From Paenibacillus sp. LHD-117 (GTDB taxonomy: Bacteria > Bacillota > Bacilli > Paenibacillales > Paenibacillaceae), in NCBI RefSeq assembly GCF_030929555.1, contig NZ_JAVFVT010000004.1, positions 186,001-250,000 of the forward strand: 64,000 bases of DNA. Direction: 5' to 3'. Both the position numbers and the translations under genes were made by a program. Shown piece by piece: positions 1 through 8,042 of the stretch; position 1 is the first letter of the stretch, and every line of letters begins with the position of its first letter. The notes under the pieces are model-generated. The model was not told the origin of the DNA and searched no databases. It saw nothing but the letters and a program-made list of their open reading frames with translations.

Positions 1-1
1 A

Positions 2-229
2 CTATTCATCAACTCCTCGACATACCATGTTTTTATATTCGTCATTCGGGTAATCAACGTACTTCACTTGGCACCACGGAACAAACACAGCTTTCGATTC
101 GTTGCCATACCCCGTCACTACAATGCCAAATGTGTCAAGCGTGAGAAGCTTGCGGTTTTCCATAGGATTTCCGTCTTGTGTCCAAACCGTAACCGGAGAA
201 CCTACTTTGTCCACGATATTATGTGCCAT
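2..229 (-). CDS. phage hypothetical protein, 75 aa
   Basis: This small acidic protein is not recognised. It begins with ATG after an AGAGGATG-type ribosome site and lies 22 bp downstream of the portal gene, in the same leftward late operon. Position after the portal suggests a small structural or assembly protein, but the sequence shows no domain. It ends at the very edge of the window and appears complete. Confidence 0.6.
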   Translation of the reverse strand: MAHNIVDKVGSPVTVWTQDGNPMENRKLLTLDTFGIVVTGYGNESKAVFVPWCQVKYVDYPNDEYKNMVCRGVDE

Positions 230-251
230 TACCGATCATCCTCTACTTTTG

Positions 252-1958
252 TTATCCCATCTGCTGGGCTTGTTGCAAAATCGCCTTTTGTTGCTCGGGA
301 GGCAGCGTATCAAATTGTGCTCTTTGCTCCGGACTCAAGCTGGCTAACGGATCTGCCATCGGAGTCGGTTGCGTAGCCTGTTGTTCGCGCAACGATTCGA
401 TCTCGCGCGTAAGTCGTGCCTTGAAAGGTACAACGTTGTTCGGTGCGTACTTTAGGTATTGGTCGAACGTGATGAACTTCTGATCGAGGAATCGATCCAG
501 CGAGCTCATCATCAGCGCTTCGCTAAACATAGACGACGGACCAATGTCAATCTTTAAGTCAAGATCAGTATCCGCATACTTGCTACCGTCGAACTGGACG
601 AAGTCGTCATCGCCGTCATCATCCTTCACCTTTACCTCTCGCGGAAGGTTGTATCGTACTTTGAAAAACTCTTCCCAGATACGGCCAACGTCTTCCATAC
701 ACTTGTAAAACCGACGCTTAACCGACTCGATCGGAACACCGTTTGCTCGTTGAAGCTGAATAAGTGCGGCAGCGCTCATGTTCGCTCCCGGTGCTTCACC
801 GGTCGAAGCATCATTTGCGCTTGTCATCGAACGAGTTAAGTCGATTACTGTATCGACAAGTCCCATGACATGCGGACTTATGTTACCCGGATTCAGGTAA
901 GCGACAGCTGTGTTCAGACCCTTCTCCGCATTCTTAACATCAATAATTTCGCCAGGCGTATTGGTGATCTTCCGCTTGTCCACCCGCATCGGATCAATCG
1001 CCATCTTAGGCCAACCCGTCAATTGTCCTGAGAGCAGCGCCATAGCGACCATGAAGTTAATCGCCTTTTGATTTTCGATGATCCCCTGCGTGTCTCCAAT
1101 ACCATGAATAGACTTTCGACGTCGTTTCCAAGGCATCAGCGCAATCGGATACTTACGCATTTGCGAATTGGTATCGGGCTTAATTACCATGCCGGAAGCG
1201 ACTTTATGGAAATGAATAAATCCATCGTCATGGCGGTAATAGCACAACAGCGCTGTTGTCTTGTCGTCGTCGTTTATCTCGACCTGAGCCATGTCATAGC
1301 CCTCGTCAGCTGTGTTCTTGTCCGGACCGATCATGCTAATTAGCGTCTTGCTTAATTTGTTCGCCGTCGCTTCCTTCCGCAGCTTCTTGGTGTTTTCACG
1401 GTACGATATCAAGATGTACGGTTGCGACTGAACTTCCCTGCTCTGGGGATTTCCGAAGAAAACGTTGATCGGGTCCAGCACCTCGCCGCAGATTTTGCCC
1501 TCATACTTGAGCACATTCCCGCCTTTAATCCCGCTATCCCAATAATAGTGAAGGATACCCGATCCAACATTCGCTGCAATCTCCAGCATCTGTTCGTTCA
1601 GGTCGTTCTGCTGGATCTCTTCCCATACGGTATCGGAATACTTCGTGAACATATCTGCTGCTTCATTTGCAAGATCCGTACCGGAGTCGGAAGAAGTGAA
1701 TCGCATCATGATCTGCTCGTTCATGACTGTACTGACTTTCAGTGATTCGATCAGATCGATAATATTAAACACCGGACGTGGGAGGTTGCGTGTGCGCTCA
1801 GTCGGTGCCGGCCATTGATCACCTGCCTTGAACCGCTCGTATTTCGGCCAGTTGATCAGGTAGCCCATTGACTTCATGTAGCTTAGACCCTCCTGATACC
1901 GCTTATCGTCGATGCTAACGATTTGCTGTATCTCAGCCATGTTTTTTGCTGTCGGCAC
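252..1958 (-). CDS. phage portal protein
   Basis: The 568-residue product has the length and position of a dodecameric portal, the ring through which DNA enters the procapsid and to which the tail attaches. Support comes from its place directly after the large terminase (with one 69-aa gene between) and from its general composition: a long alpha/beta body, an acidic patch DDDGDDD near residue 450 and a Gln/Pro-rich C-terminus (QATQPTPMADP). Start is GTG with GGGAGG about 11 bp upstream; an in-frame ATG at codon 7 is an alternative. Family assignment is from context and general resemblance to Firmicutes siphovirus portals, not from one diagnostic motif. Confidence 0.8.
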   Translation of the reverse strand: MPTAKNMAEIQQIVSIDDKRYQEGLSYMKSMGYLINWPKYERFKAGDQWPAPTERTRNLPRPVFNIIDLIESLKVSTVMNEQIMMRFTSSDSGTDLANEAADMFTKYSDTVWEEIQQNDLNEQMLEIAANVGSGILHYYWDSGIKGGNVLKYEGKICGEVLDPINVFFGNPQSREVQSQPYILISYRENTKKLRKEATANKLSKTLISMIGPDKNTADEGYDMAQVEINDDDKTTALLCYYRHDDGFIHFHKVASGMVIKPDTNSQMRKYPIALMPWKRRRKSIHGIGDTQGIIENQKAINFMVAMALLSGQLTGWPKMAIDPMRVDKRKITNTPGEIIDVKNAEKGLNTAVAYLNPGNISPHVMGLVDTVIDLTRSMTSANDASTGEAPGANMSAAALIQLQRANGVPIESVKRRFYKCMEDVGRIWEEFFKVRYNLPREVKVKDDDGDDDFVQFDGSKYADTDLDLKIDIGPSSMFSEALMMSSLDRFLDQKFITFDQYLKYAPNNVVPFKARLTREIESLREQQATQPTPMADPLASLSPEQRAQFDTLPPEQQKAILQQAQQMG

Positions 1959-1961
1959 TTC

Positions 1962-2171
1962 TTAATCGCCTCCCGTCGGGCCGTGTACCCATTCCTGCAT
2001 AATGTCCGGCTGACCCAACACATTCGAAACATTTGCAGGGGCCGGAGCTCTAATATCCGTTCGATACTTTTCCACTTGCTCCCGTATTGCGAGGTTTATA
2101 AGAGCAGATGTTTCCTCTTCAAGCCCCTTTGTTTCCAGGATGCGAGCAAGCTGTTCGATTTCATCTACCAT
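1962..2171 (-). CDS. small phage protein between terminase and portal
   Basis: This 69-aa product has a helical, charged N-terminal half (residues 1-38) and a Pro/Ala/Gly-rich tail. Its start overlaps the end of the large terminase gene by 7 bp, and its stop is 4 bp before the portal GTG, so it is translationally coupled with both. No family is recognised. Confidence 0.65.
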   Translation of the reverse strand: MVDEIEQLARILETKGLEEETSALINLAIREQVEKYRTDIRAPAPANVSNVLGQPDIMQEWVHGPTGGD

Positions 2172-3970
2172 CCATATACCCCCTCATCATCAGGTTCATC
2201 AGTTTGAAGCGCAAAAGGCAGTTGCTCACGCTTAGTCTCTACATCCGATAACGTATACGACTGCTGTGAGCGTATCTCGTTAGCAATCATATCGCTTATC
2301 AGCAAGTCGTCATTCTTGCCGGACTCGGCATCAGGCCTGCCATTCTTGTCATAAATGAACGTAAGACATTCACTAAGAAAATCAATATCGGTAAACAGGT
2401 CAATGTTTTCTTCAATCAACCCAATTTCCTTATCAATAATCAGCGGTCGCGTATTCCCGTCCGTCTTCCAGCCGTATTTCTTCTCAGTCTGCTTCGTAAA
2501 GTCATCGTACTTCACCCGGACGTATTGATGCGGATATTGCAGCCTCTCAAGCTCCTCGATCGGAGCCGTATTGAAGTTCATTTCAATACCAATAAGTGCG
2601 TCGTTATAGAAGCGCCCAAGGCAATACATCTGATGCGTATAGGGTTTGCTGTTAGTTGCTTGCATGTGAAGCGTTGCGCAGCGCTTACCCGTTACGTTGT
2701 TTAGGACGGTAGCCGCATACTTGTCATGGCCCTCGCCCTTCGTGTCTCCACCGATTACGTACGGGTACCGCTCCTCTGGAATGCTGTAGATCGTAATGGA
2801 GCCATTCGGGTTGTCTGCCCACTTAATCGTTCCATCCTTGATACTGTCCATCGTTTTAGGATCGTTCCACTCAAAGCGGAAGTTTCCACGACGCGGCGGT
2901 CGTTTCTTATAAACAAGCTTGAGCTGTTCAATCCGCATAACGACTTTTTCTTGATTGAAGACACATGTTCCGGATGCAAGGAACGCCTCTAGTGGACTAC
3001 AAGGATACTCCTGCTTGATCGTATCTTTCTTGAGATAACCGTCATACTTGTTGTAGTACCAGTAAATCTGCTCAAGCTCAAGGCCAATCGTATTTAGCAG
3101 CCACCGGCAACGCTCCCATATCCACTCTTCTCGGTCAGTCACCTGCTTTACGAACCATACACGGCGTTCATCCGACTCGAAATTCGTCCGATATTCAGCG
3201 GTTCTCCACCATTCATAGAAGCAGTTCTCCCAAATGCCTCCGTCCCACAGCTCCTTATATTCGTTGTATCCGTTGGCGGTGGACTCGTAGATCACAATCG
3301 CGTCCTTCGTCAAGGCTTCACCAATGCCGGCCTGCGTCCCTGATATTCCGTCCTTCCAGAACGCTGCCTCGGACCCATGAAAGAAGTTTATCGTCCTCGA
3401 ACGACCCATGTTCCTACTGGCCGTCTTGATCTCCCATGAGCTGTGCAGGCGTTCGAATAGCAGTTGCTTCCGGTTATTGTACTTCTCCGTAGGCTTGAGT
3501 GGTCCCGGCAATGCCTCATATGGATACTTCGCTTTGTTCTCGAAAATAGCGCTGCTGTTGCCGTCCTCGTCAGCTGCAGTGAAGCCCTCGAAGTTCTTTC
3601 TTGTAATCGTGCAAGCAAGTTGATACGCCGTGATCGCGCTCGTAAAGCCCTGCTGCCTTCCCTTCAGCACAAGGAAACGAAGCAGATGTCGTCTGCCCGC
3701 ACGATACTCAGCGATCGCCGTATTCAACCGGCGAAAGAAGTCAGCCTGTACATCATTCAGGAAGAACGGGCTCGTCTGCTTATCCTTGTCGACAATAATA
3801 AAGCACATCTCGATCAGCAGCTCGGGGCGATCCGCGAGCTCTTTTCGGATGTGCTTATGCTCAAGCATATATTCGGCTACGGCGTTACGATATTCAACGT
3901 CTTGCTGAACGTCTTTAGCCTGCTCCCATAGTTCGCGGCGGCGGTCAATGATCTGGCGGCAGTTCAGCAT
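2165..3970 (-). CDS. phage terminase large subunit
   Basis: This is the ATPase/nuclease motor that cuts concatemeric phage DNA and pumps it into the head. The 601-residue protein has an N-terminal ATPase with a degenerate Walker A (LKGRQQGFTSA, about residues 102-112), a Walker B-like stretch (INFFHGSEAAFW) followed by a coupling segment (YESTANGYNEY), and a C-terminal RNase H-like nuclease with acidic residues in GGDTKGEGHDKYAA, IGIEMNF and DDLLISDM. ATG is preceded by AAGGAG. It follows a small-terminase gene and an 86-aa gene in one leftward operon and precedes the portal. The family is clear; head-filling mode (cos or pac) cannot be read from the sequence. Confidence 0.92.
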   Translation of the reverse strand: MLNCRQIIDRRRELWEQAKDVQQDVEYRNAVAEYMLEHKHIRKELADRPELLIEMCFIIVDKDKQTSPFFLNDVQADFFRRLNTAIAEYRAGRRHLLRFLVLKGRQQGFTSAITAYQLACTITRKNFEGFTAADEDGNSSAIFENKAKYPYEALPGPLKPTEKYNNRKQLLFERLHSSWEIKTASRNMGRSRTINFFHGSEAAFWKDGISGTQAGIGEALTKDAIVIYESTANGYNEYKELWDGGIWENCFYEWWRTAEYRTNFESDERRVWFVKQVTDREEWIWERCRWLLNTIGLELEQIYWYYNKYDGYLKKDTIKQEYPCSPLEAFLASGTCVFNQEKVVMRIEQLKLVYKKRPPRRGNFRFEWNDPKTMDSIKDGTIKWADNPNGSITIYSIPEERYPYVIGGDTKGEGHDKYAATVLNNVTGKRCATLHMQATNSKPYTHQMYCLGRFYNDALIGIEMNFNTAPIEELERLQYPHQYVRVKYDDFTKQTEKKYGWKTDGNTRPLIIDKEIGLIEENIDLFTDIDFLSECLTFIYDKNGRPDAESGKNDDLLISDMIANEIRSQQSYTLSDVETKREQLPFALQTDEPDDEGVYGW

Positions 3971-4205
3971 AATGCTCCTTACTATCAGCCGTCACCACAA
4001 TGATCTTAGTTTCATCCGATTCATCAATTAAATGCTCGGTGAATATGATTTCATTTGGAGGCAGACCGCTTTTCTCCAACGCCTCTTTCCTCAATGCATT
4101 AACAACTATATCAGGGTACCGTAATGATTCGATTACGAGATTGGATACTACCCGAAATGCACCATGTTGATGCGTCTCCATAATCCGATGAAGCTCCTCG
4201 TTCAT
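3945..4205 (-). CDS. hypothetical protein between terminase subunits
   Basis: An 86-aa acidic protein of mixed alpha/beta composition lies 12 bp after the small-terminase gene and overlaps the large-terminase start by 26 bp. No motif is recognised. Conserved position between the packaging genes suggests a packaging accessory, but that is inference only. Confidence 0.6.
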   Translation of the reverse strand: MNEELHRIMETHQHGAFRVVSNLVIESLRYPDIVVNALRKEALEKSGLPPNEIIFTEHLIDESDETKIIVVTADSKEHYAELPPDH

Positions 4206-4217
4206 GCTATCAGCTCC

Positions 4218-4865
4218 TTATAAGAATGTCTCCAGTTTGCGAACGTTGTCCTTACCGCCAAGCTTTTCGACCTGGAGCTTAACGAGTTCATGCTCGGTTT
4301 TCTTCTTTTCGATCTGAACATCCATCATTTCAAGACGAGCACGACGCTCATCATTCTCCGGAGCTGCGTTTAAGAACTGGCGAATAGCCGAGCGCAATTC
4401 CTTCATAATCTTGGCATCAGCGCTGATTGAAGCGACATGCTTGTCCCAATCTTTTTCCTTTTCAACATGCGTAATGCGCTGACCATGGAGGAATTTAGCT
4501 TGAAGAATGGTGATGTTCTTCCACATAACATTTAAAGGGTCATCTTCCTCGACTTCCCTCACGATCTCCGCAACCTCTTCTGGAAGGTATTTTGTGTAGT
4601 ATCCATTCTTGAAAGCGTTCTGGTTCCCTATTGGAGCTGCCCCGCCAGAATTGCCCACTGCGTTTTTATTACCCTTTGGCGCGCCTCGTGGTCGTTTGTC
4701 CGGGATCTCGTCCCACTTGTCTGTAAACTTCCACTTTCGAATCATGACATCCGAAACGCCAAGCTCTTCTGCTATATCGGAAAGCTTCATTGTTCGACCG
4801 CTCTTCATCCACAATTTTAGTGCAGCTGAGCGGTTCGTACTTCGTGGTCTTGCCACTACATTCAC
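4218..4865 (-). CDS. phage terminase small subunit
   Basis: The 215-aa product recognises the packaging site and recruits the large subunit. It has an N-terminal helix-turn-helix (residues about 24-50, LSDIAEELGVSDVMIRKWK), then the Gly/Asn-rich linker typical of PBSX-type small terminases (RGAPKGNKNAVGNSG, followed by APIGNQNAF), and a long helical C-terminal half for oligomerisation. Start is GTG right after GGAGGTGGG. It opens the packaging operon, after a 241-bp gap that contains inverted repeats and may hold the cos or pac site. Confidence 0.9.
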   Translation of the reverse strand: MNVVARPRSTNRSAALKLWMKSGRTMKLSDIAEELGVSDVMIRKWKFTDKWDEIPDKRPRGAPKGNKNAVGNSGGAAPIGNQNAFKNGYYTKYLPEEVAEIVREVEEDDPLNVMWKNITILQAKFLHGQRITHVEKEKDWDKHVASISADAKIMKELRSAIRQFLNAAPENDERRARLEMMDVQIEKKKTEHELVKLQVEKLGGKDNVRKLETFL

Positions 4866-4920
4866 CCCACCTCCGATATTTGTGTTTGAATGGAACGCTC
4901 AAGCCATTTTTTGAGATGAG

Positions 4921-4946
4921 CGTTACCATTTACGGTAACGTTTTTT
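4921..4946 (+). terminator. hairpin with T-run in terminase leader
   Basis: A perfect 7-bp stem (CGTTACC/GGTAACG) with a 6-nt loop is followed by TTTTTT when read rightward. No rightward gene ends here, so it may block antisense transcription, or act as a dyad for a DNA-binding protein just upstream of the small terminase gene. Read leftward it has no T-run. Confidence 0.4.
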
Positions 4947-4990
4947 CAGACGCATCAAAGCCCGTTTTCTCCTAATAACTGGTGCTAGAG

Positions 4991-5101
4991 TGCACCATAA
5001 TAAGGTTCTGTTGCACTCGAAGGCTCTTTACTTTTTTCGTTCCTTCATATATTAATCTCATTGCTTAGGACGAGTGAGACATTCATTTAATTATGGTGCA
5101 G
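4991..5101. repeat. 11-bp inverted repeat flanking 89 bp, terminase leader
   Basis: TGCACCATAAT at 4991-5001 is the exact reverse complement of ATTATGGTGCA at 5091-5101. The pair brackets a non-coding stretch between the tyrosine recombinase gene and the small-terminase gene. Candidate roles are the packaging (cos/pac) site or a recombinase binding site; nothing in the sequence decides between them. Confidence 0.6.
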
Positions 5102-5106
5102 TAAAA

Positions 5107-5667
5107 TCAGCGCATGCGCAGTGTTGCGCGGTCTAACATGTCCTGCGTAATGCCGATATAACGTAAAGTATCCCTAAAATCTCGATGTCCGAAGGCTTCC
5201 ATTAGTAACGCTAGGTTGGCTTCGTCTTGTGTGTATAGCCTATAACCCCACGTCTTCCGCAATGTATGATTACCAATCTCAGATAATCCAAACAACCTTG
5301 CTGCTTCGGTTAGGAACCTGTATGCCGTCGAACGATCAATTGGTTCTTTTTTAAGCTTGCTAATTGTCTTACGTTGCCGACTTGCAAATAAATATTCATG
5401 ATCCTGCATGTCCGCAATGTACAATTCCAACTCGAACCGGTAGGAAGGATGGATAATAAACCGTTTGTTATGTTTATTTTTCCGCTCCATCTTAAAAACG
5501 TGGCTGCTACGAACTTCACCTGCCTGAATCGTAATCAGGTCAGATACACGTAGCCCCGAATAAATCCCAATGCAGAAAAAAAGATAGTTCCGCATGCTTC
5601 TTACTCGGAAATATTGCTTCATCCCCTCGACAACCCGATCGTCACGGATCGGCTGGACTGTCTTCAT
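5107..5667 (-). CDS. tyrosine recombinase, catalytic domain only
   Basis: The 186-aa product is a tyrosine recombinase that consists of the catalytic domain alone. Visible catalytic elements are Arg40 in SGLRVSDL, the HTLRKTWG box, the second histidine in FGHRD, and the nucleophile tyrosine in LRYIGI. It lacks the N-terminal arm- and core-binding domains of the prophage's main integrase (17538-18644). Start ATG follows GGGGTGG and lies 12 bp after a 36-aa membrane-protein gene. Such short recombinases are often found next to the packaging genes of Firmicutes prophages; whether this one recombines DNA or regulates late genes is unknown. Confidence 0.88.
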   Translation of the reverse strand: MKTVQPIRDDRVVEGMKQYFRVRSMRNYLFFCIGIYSGLRVSDLITIQAGEVRSSHVFKMERKNKHNKRFIIHPSYRFELELYIADMQDHEYLFASRQRKTISKLKKEPIDRSTAYRFLTEAARLFGLSEIGNHTLRKTWGYRLYTQDEANLALLMEAFGHRDFRDTLRYIGITQDMLDRATLRMR

Positions 5668-5679
5668 ACCACCACCCCA

Positions 5680-5790
5680 TTAGATTACGGCCAATATTAG
5701 GAGAATGATCCCAGCCCACATGATGGACCCGAATAATACTCCCCACCATAAACCACGAAAGAATTTAATTTCGTCGTTGCCCTCAACCAT
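5680..5790 (-). CDS. 36-aa single-span membrane microprotein
   Basis: Reading leftward from ATG at 5788-5790 gives a 36-residue peptide with a polar start (MVEGNDEIKFFRG) and one membrane span (WWGVLFGSIMWAGIILLI). GGAGGG lies at good spacing. It sits 12 bp upstream of the tyrosine recombinase start and directly after a stable stem-loop (5801-5851). Small membrane peptides of this size in phages can be holin-like or superinfection factors; no family is recognised. Confidence 0.6.
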   Translation of the reverse strand: MVEGNDEIKFFRGLWWGVLFGSIMWAGIILLILAVI

Positions 5791-5800
5791 TCGCTTCCCT

Positions 5801-5851
5801 CCATTGTCGCTCCGCGACACTACGGTCGCGGAGCTGCCTCCTCTCCAATGG
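5801..5851 (-). promoter_or_regulatory. stem-loop ahead of the membrane microprotein
   Basis: CTCCGCGAC pairs exactly with GTCGCGGAG (5810-5818 with 5825-5833), and the outer CCATTG/CAATGG (5801-5806 with 5846-5851) can close a longer stem. The GGAGGG ribosome site of the microprotein starts right beside the outer arm, so folding could control its translation. There is no T-run, so it is unlikely to be a terminator. Confidence 0.45.
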
Positions 5852-5932
5852 TCATCAACTACACATTGATTGAGGATGGTATATGTGATGCGCTGCTGCG
5901 CTTGTCACTGTTGTCTCCCGTGTCGACGCTCT

Positions 5933-6256
5933 TTACGGTTTCTCAGTGCAGGCGTAGCATTTGCCTGAAGTTTTCTTGCCAGCCAGTTGAGTATTCGCAT
6001 TCATATCACCGTCCTTCACGCATTTTACCCTGGAACAAAACTGCTTGCTGCCTTCTGATCTTCCCCAGGGGCACCCTCGGCACTTATCCGGTTGCAGTTT
6101 CCTGTCCTGTAGATACGATATCTTTCGTGTGTACCGCAACCGGATCGCCTCCTTCATGATTATTTGCTTATGGCACAACACGATAGATCGAGTTGTTCCA
6201 TAACCAAATAAGCAAGATTTCGATATTGTTTTGAGTCGCTTTTCAGGGCAAGGCAT
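5933..6256 (-). CDS. cysteine-rich phage protein (zinc ribbon-like)
   Basis: The C-terminal part carries CxxC, C-x4-C and CxxC spacing (CRGC, FCSRVKC, CYAC), as in small zinc-binding phage proteins. There are two credible starts. ATG at 6256 has GGAGG five bases upstream and gives 107 aa. TTG at 6139 has AAGGAGG eight bases upstream and gives a 69-aa protein with all the cysteines. The N-terminal 39 residues look less protein-like, so the shorter form may be the real one. No family is recognised. Confidence 0.55.
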   Translation of the reverse strand: MPCPEKRLKTISKSCLFGYGTTRSIVLCHKQIIMKEAIRLRYTRKISYLQDRKLQPDKCRGCPWGRSEGSKQFCSRVKCVKDGDMNANTQLAGKKTSGKCYACTEKP

Positions 6257-6352
6257 CTGAACCTCCGAGCTCCTTACGGATACCGCGCCTACTTTTCCCT
6301 GGCTACTTTGTCATTCGACGTTTCGCACGACTTATGAAGTTTTCAAAGTAAC

Positions 6353-6410
6353 AAAAAAGAGGTACAGCTTTGCTGGAAGAAATATCTTCCTGCAACTACT
6401 GTACCTCTTT
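6353..6410 (-). terminator. strong hairpin terminator after ArpU-like gene
   Basis: AAAGAGGTACAG (6355-6366) pairs with CTGTACCTCTTT (6399-6410), and inside it GGAAGA/TCTTCC (6375-6390) forms a second stem. Leftward reading ends in TTTTTTG. It separates the early/middle genes ending with the ArpU-like regulator from the late genes, as expected if the late genes have their own promoter. Confidence 0.75.
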
Positions 6411-6466
6411 ATTTCACGCTTTCGGCTAGCGTCTTAGATGCGTTTTGCCCGCGCTTTACACGCATT

Positions 6467-6835
6467 TCACCCTACAAAAATTTTCAGACTGTTTGCGACA
6501 GAAATAATCCCCTTATTGATCCTCCGGTCAACTGTTGACGGGTCCATGGAACGGAAGTGCCATACTACCTCCTTTCGCCGAACACCATCAATAAATCGCA
6601 TTTTAATCGTTTCCCGTATTTCAACATCTATTATCAAACGAACCGATCTCTCAATCGCCTGGTTCATTCGCAAATACAAATTATAAGCTGCTTGTTGCTT
6701 ATCCGAAAGGTTCCCCATCCTTTCAAGCTCAGCCAGTAAATCCTTATGCCTTCTATAACGTTTGAGCAAGGACTTCGCCCGCTCTATCTCCTCCGACGTC
6801 GCTTCCTCAAAAAAGTCTAGTTGCAATGCGATCAT
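6467..6835 (-). CDS. ArpU-like late transcription regulator
   Basis: The 122-aa product resembles ArpU/RinA-type phage regulators: a helical N-terminus (residues 1-70) and a sigma-region-4-like helix-turn-helix near the end (DGVRRKEVVWHFRSMDPSTVDRR split over residues about 80-110). These proteins switch on late (packaging and structural) operons. The start is taken as the second ATG (6835), with AAGGGG nine bases upstream; the first ATG at 6844 abuts that ribosome site. Being the last gene before the terminator at 6353-6410 and just before the late genes fits the role. Confidence 0.75.
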   Translation of the reverse strand: MIALQLDFFEEATSEEIERAKSLLKRYRRHKDLLAELERMGNLSDKQQAAYNLYLRMNQAIERSVRLIIDVEIRETIKMRFIDGVRRKEVVWHFRSMDPSTVDRRINKGIISVANSLKIFVG

Positions 6836-6875
6836 TCCCCTCATCCCCTTATGCTATAATAGAGATGATTCGTTA

Positions 6876-6919
6876 AATCCCCTGGCGTACCGTTCCCCAA
6901 CAGTGCGCGCCAGGGGATT
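6876..6919 (-). terminator. 12-bp perfect stem between DUF3850 and ArpU-like genes
   Basis: AATCCCCTGGCG (6876-6887) is the exact reverse complement of CGCCAGGGGATT (6908-6919). The T-run after it in the leftward direction is weak, so it may attenuate rather than stop transcription before the ArpU-like gene. Confidence 0.5.
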
Positions 6920-6922
6920 GTT

Positions 6923-7165
6923 CTATTCTATTGCCATTACAACAAAACCTGATTTACAGAGTGCCGGATCGTCTAGGATATAAGTAACCCGCTTGAATAC
7001 CATTACCCCTGTGTATTCCTGGAATTCCGGATTCCATTCTTTCAATAGAAGCCGATCCCCTACTTGATACCCCCGGTCATTTCTCCGTACTTCAAACTTC
7101 TTAGTATCATTCCATAGAGGCTTGAAAAATTCTGGCCAAACTTTCAATTCATGCGTTTTGATCAA
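6923..7165 (-). CDS. DUF3850 (ASCH/PUA-like) protein
   Basis: The product reads IKTHELKVWPEFF, then KFEVRRNDRGYQVGD, which is the signature of the DUF3850 family, a small PUA/ASCH-fold beta-barrel thought to bind RNA or modified nucleotides. The likely start is TTG at 7165, with GGAGGGG six bases upstream; an in-frame TTG at 7180 lies within the ribosome site. It belongs to the early leftward operon of the prophage. Confidence 0.8.
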   Translation of the reverse strand: MIKTHELKVWPEFFKPLWNDTKKFEVRRNDRGYQVGDRLLLKEWNPEFQEYTGVMVFKRVTYILDDPALCKSGFVVMAIE

Positions 7166-7205
7166 TGAGTTCCCCTCCAATGCTCTTCAATATTCACTGA
7201 AATAC

Positions 7206-7412
7206 TTAACCCGGATACGATCCGGTCACTTGATAGATTTCTTGATTGCTGGCGAACACAGCGTGGCAAACCCGCTTGTCTTTCTCCAGACTGTCGACCT
7301 TGTACCATTCGCCGTCGATCTCGATAATTTCGCCAGCCTTCGGCTTATAGTTCAGCGTTGCGATTCTTGATTTCGGTCCGAATTTGTGGTGCATTTTCAT
7401 TCCATATCCCAT
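7206..7412 (-). CDS. hypothetical phage protein, 68 aa
   Basis: This is a small beta-rich protein (KAGEIIEIDGEWYKVDSLE) of SH3-like look, in the early leftward operon, 40 bp before the DUF3850 gene. Several in-frame ATGs (codons 1, 5, 7) make the exact start uncertain. No family is recognised. Confidence 0.55.
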   Translation of the reverse strand: MGYGMKMHHKFGPKSRIATLNYKPKAGEIIEIDGEWYKVDSLEKDKRVCHAVFASNQEIYQVTGSYPG

Positions 7413-7430
7413 GCCAAGAACACCGCCTAT

Positions 7431-7751
7431 TCATTTTGTTGCGTCGAATCGATAAATTCGTCCCTTTTCTTCACTTTGCCTTTTCCTTTGGTATACGTCC
7501 GGTAACTGGACTACTCGATACAAGGATATATGATGCGGACATAAGTCTCTGTCTTTACCGACGTTAGATGCGCATTTCTCGCACATTGGGAGATCACACG
7601 TAGAGTAGTTATTACCTGAGTTCGCAGAAACGAATTCCTTGTAGTCACGAAGGAATAACGTCGATGTATCGTAGTTGATAACGTAATCACACCATCGACT
7701 TACAGGCATTCGCTTGCATATAGAGCATATTCCGTCTTTCCCGAATGCCAT
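7431..7751 (-). CDS. phage zinc-finger-like protein, 106 aa
   Basis: The protein has a CxxC pair at residues 9-12 (CSIC), a Cys at 21, and a second cluster CDLPMCEKC followed by CPHH, a pattern fitting one or two treble-clef zinc fingers, perhaps of HNH ancestry. The ATG has AAGGAGG seven bases upstream. It lies among small early genes; the function is not known. Confidence 0.6.
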   Translation of the reverse strand: MAFGKDGICSICKRMPVSRWCDYVINYDTSTLFLRDYKEFVSANSGNNYSTCDLPMCEKCASNVGKDRDLCPHHISLYRVVQLPDVYQRKRQSEEKGRIYRFDATK

Positions 7752-7787
7752 GGTCGTCCTCCTTCATGTTTTCGTCGAACTGCGACA

Positions 7788-7964
7788 CTAAAACTTTGCG
7801 CTCATGAATAATTGAACAAATACCTCGAATCCTTTGCGGAAGTATGGGTCATTGTTCAGCCTATTGTAAAAGCCCTCTTCCGAAAGGCCGTTCATCATGA
7901 TAAGTATTTTCCTCACTTGTTCCTCTGCTGCTTTCCGCAGCTCATATTCGGGCGTAATTGTCAC
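7788..7964 (-). CDS. hypothetical phage protein, 58 aa
   Basis: The start is taken as GTG at 7964, which has AAAGGAG ten bases upstream, giving a mostly helical 58-residue product (ITPEYELRKAAEEQVRKIL). An upstream ATG at 8000 has no ribosome site. No family is recognised. Confidence 0.5.
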   Translation of the reverse strand: MTITPEYELRKAAEEQVRKILIMMNGLSEEGFYNRLNNDPYFRKGFEVFVQLFMSAKF

Positions 7965-8042
7965 GTTTCCATTTCTCCTTTCCTGCGCTATATGGATCAA
8001 CCTTTCGGATTTCCCGAATAGTTCACATCGTCGTACTGCGAA

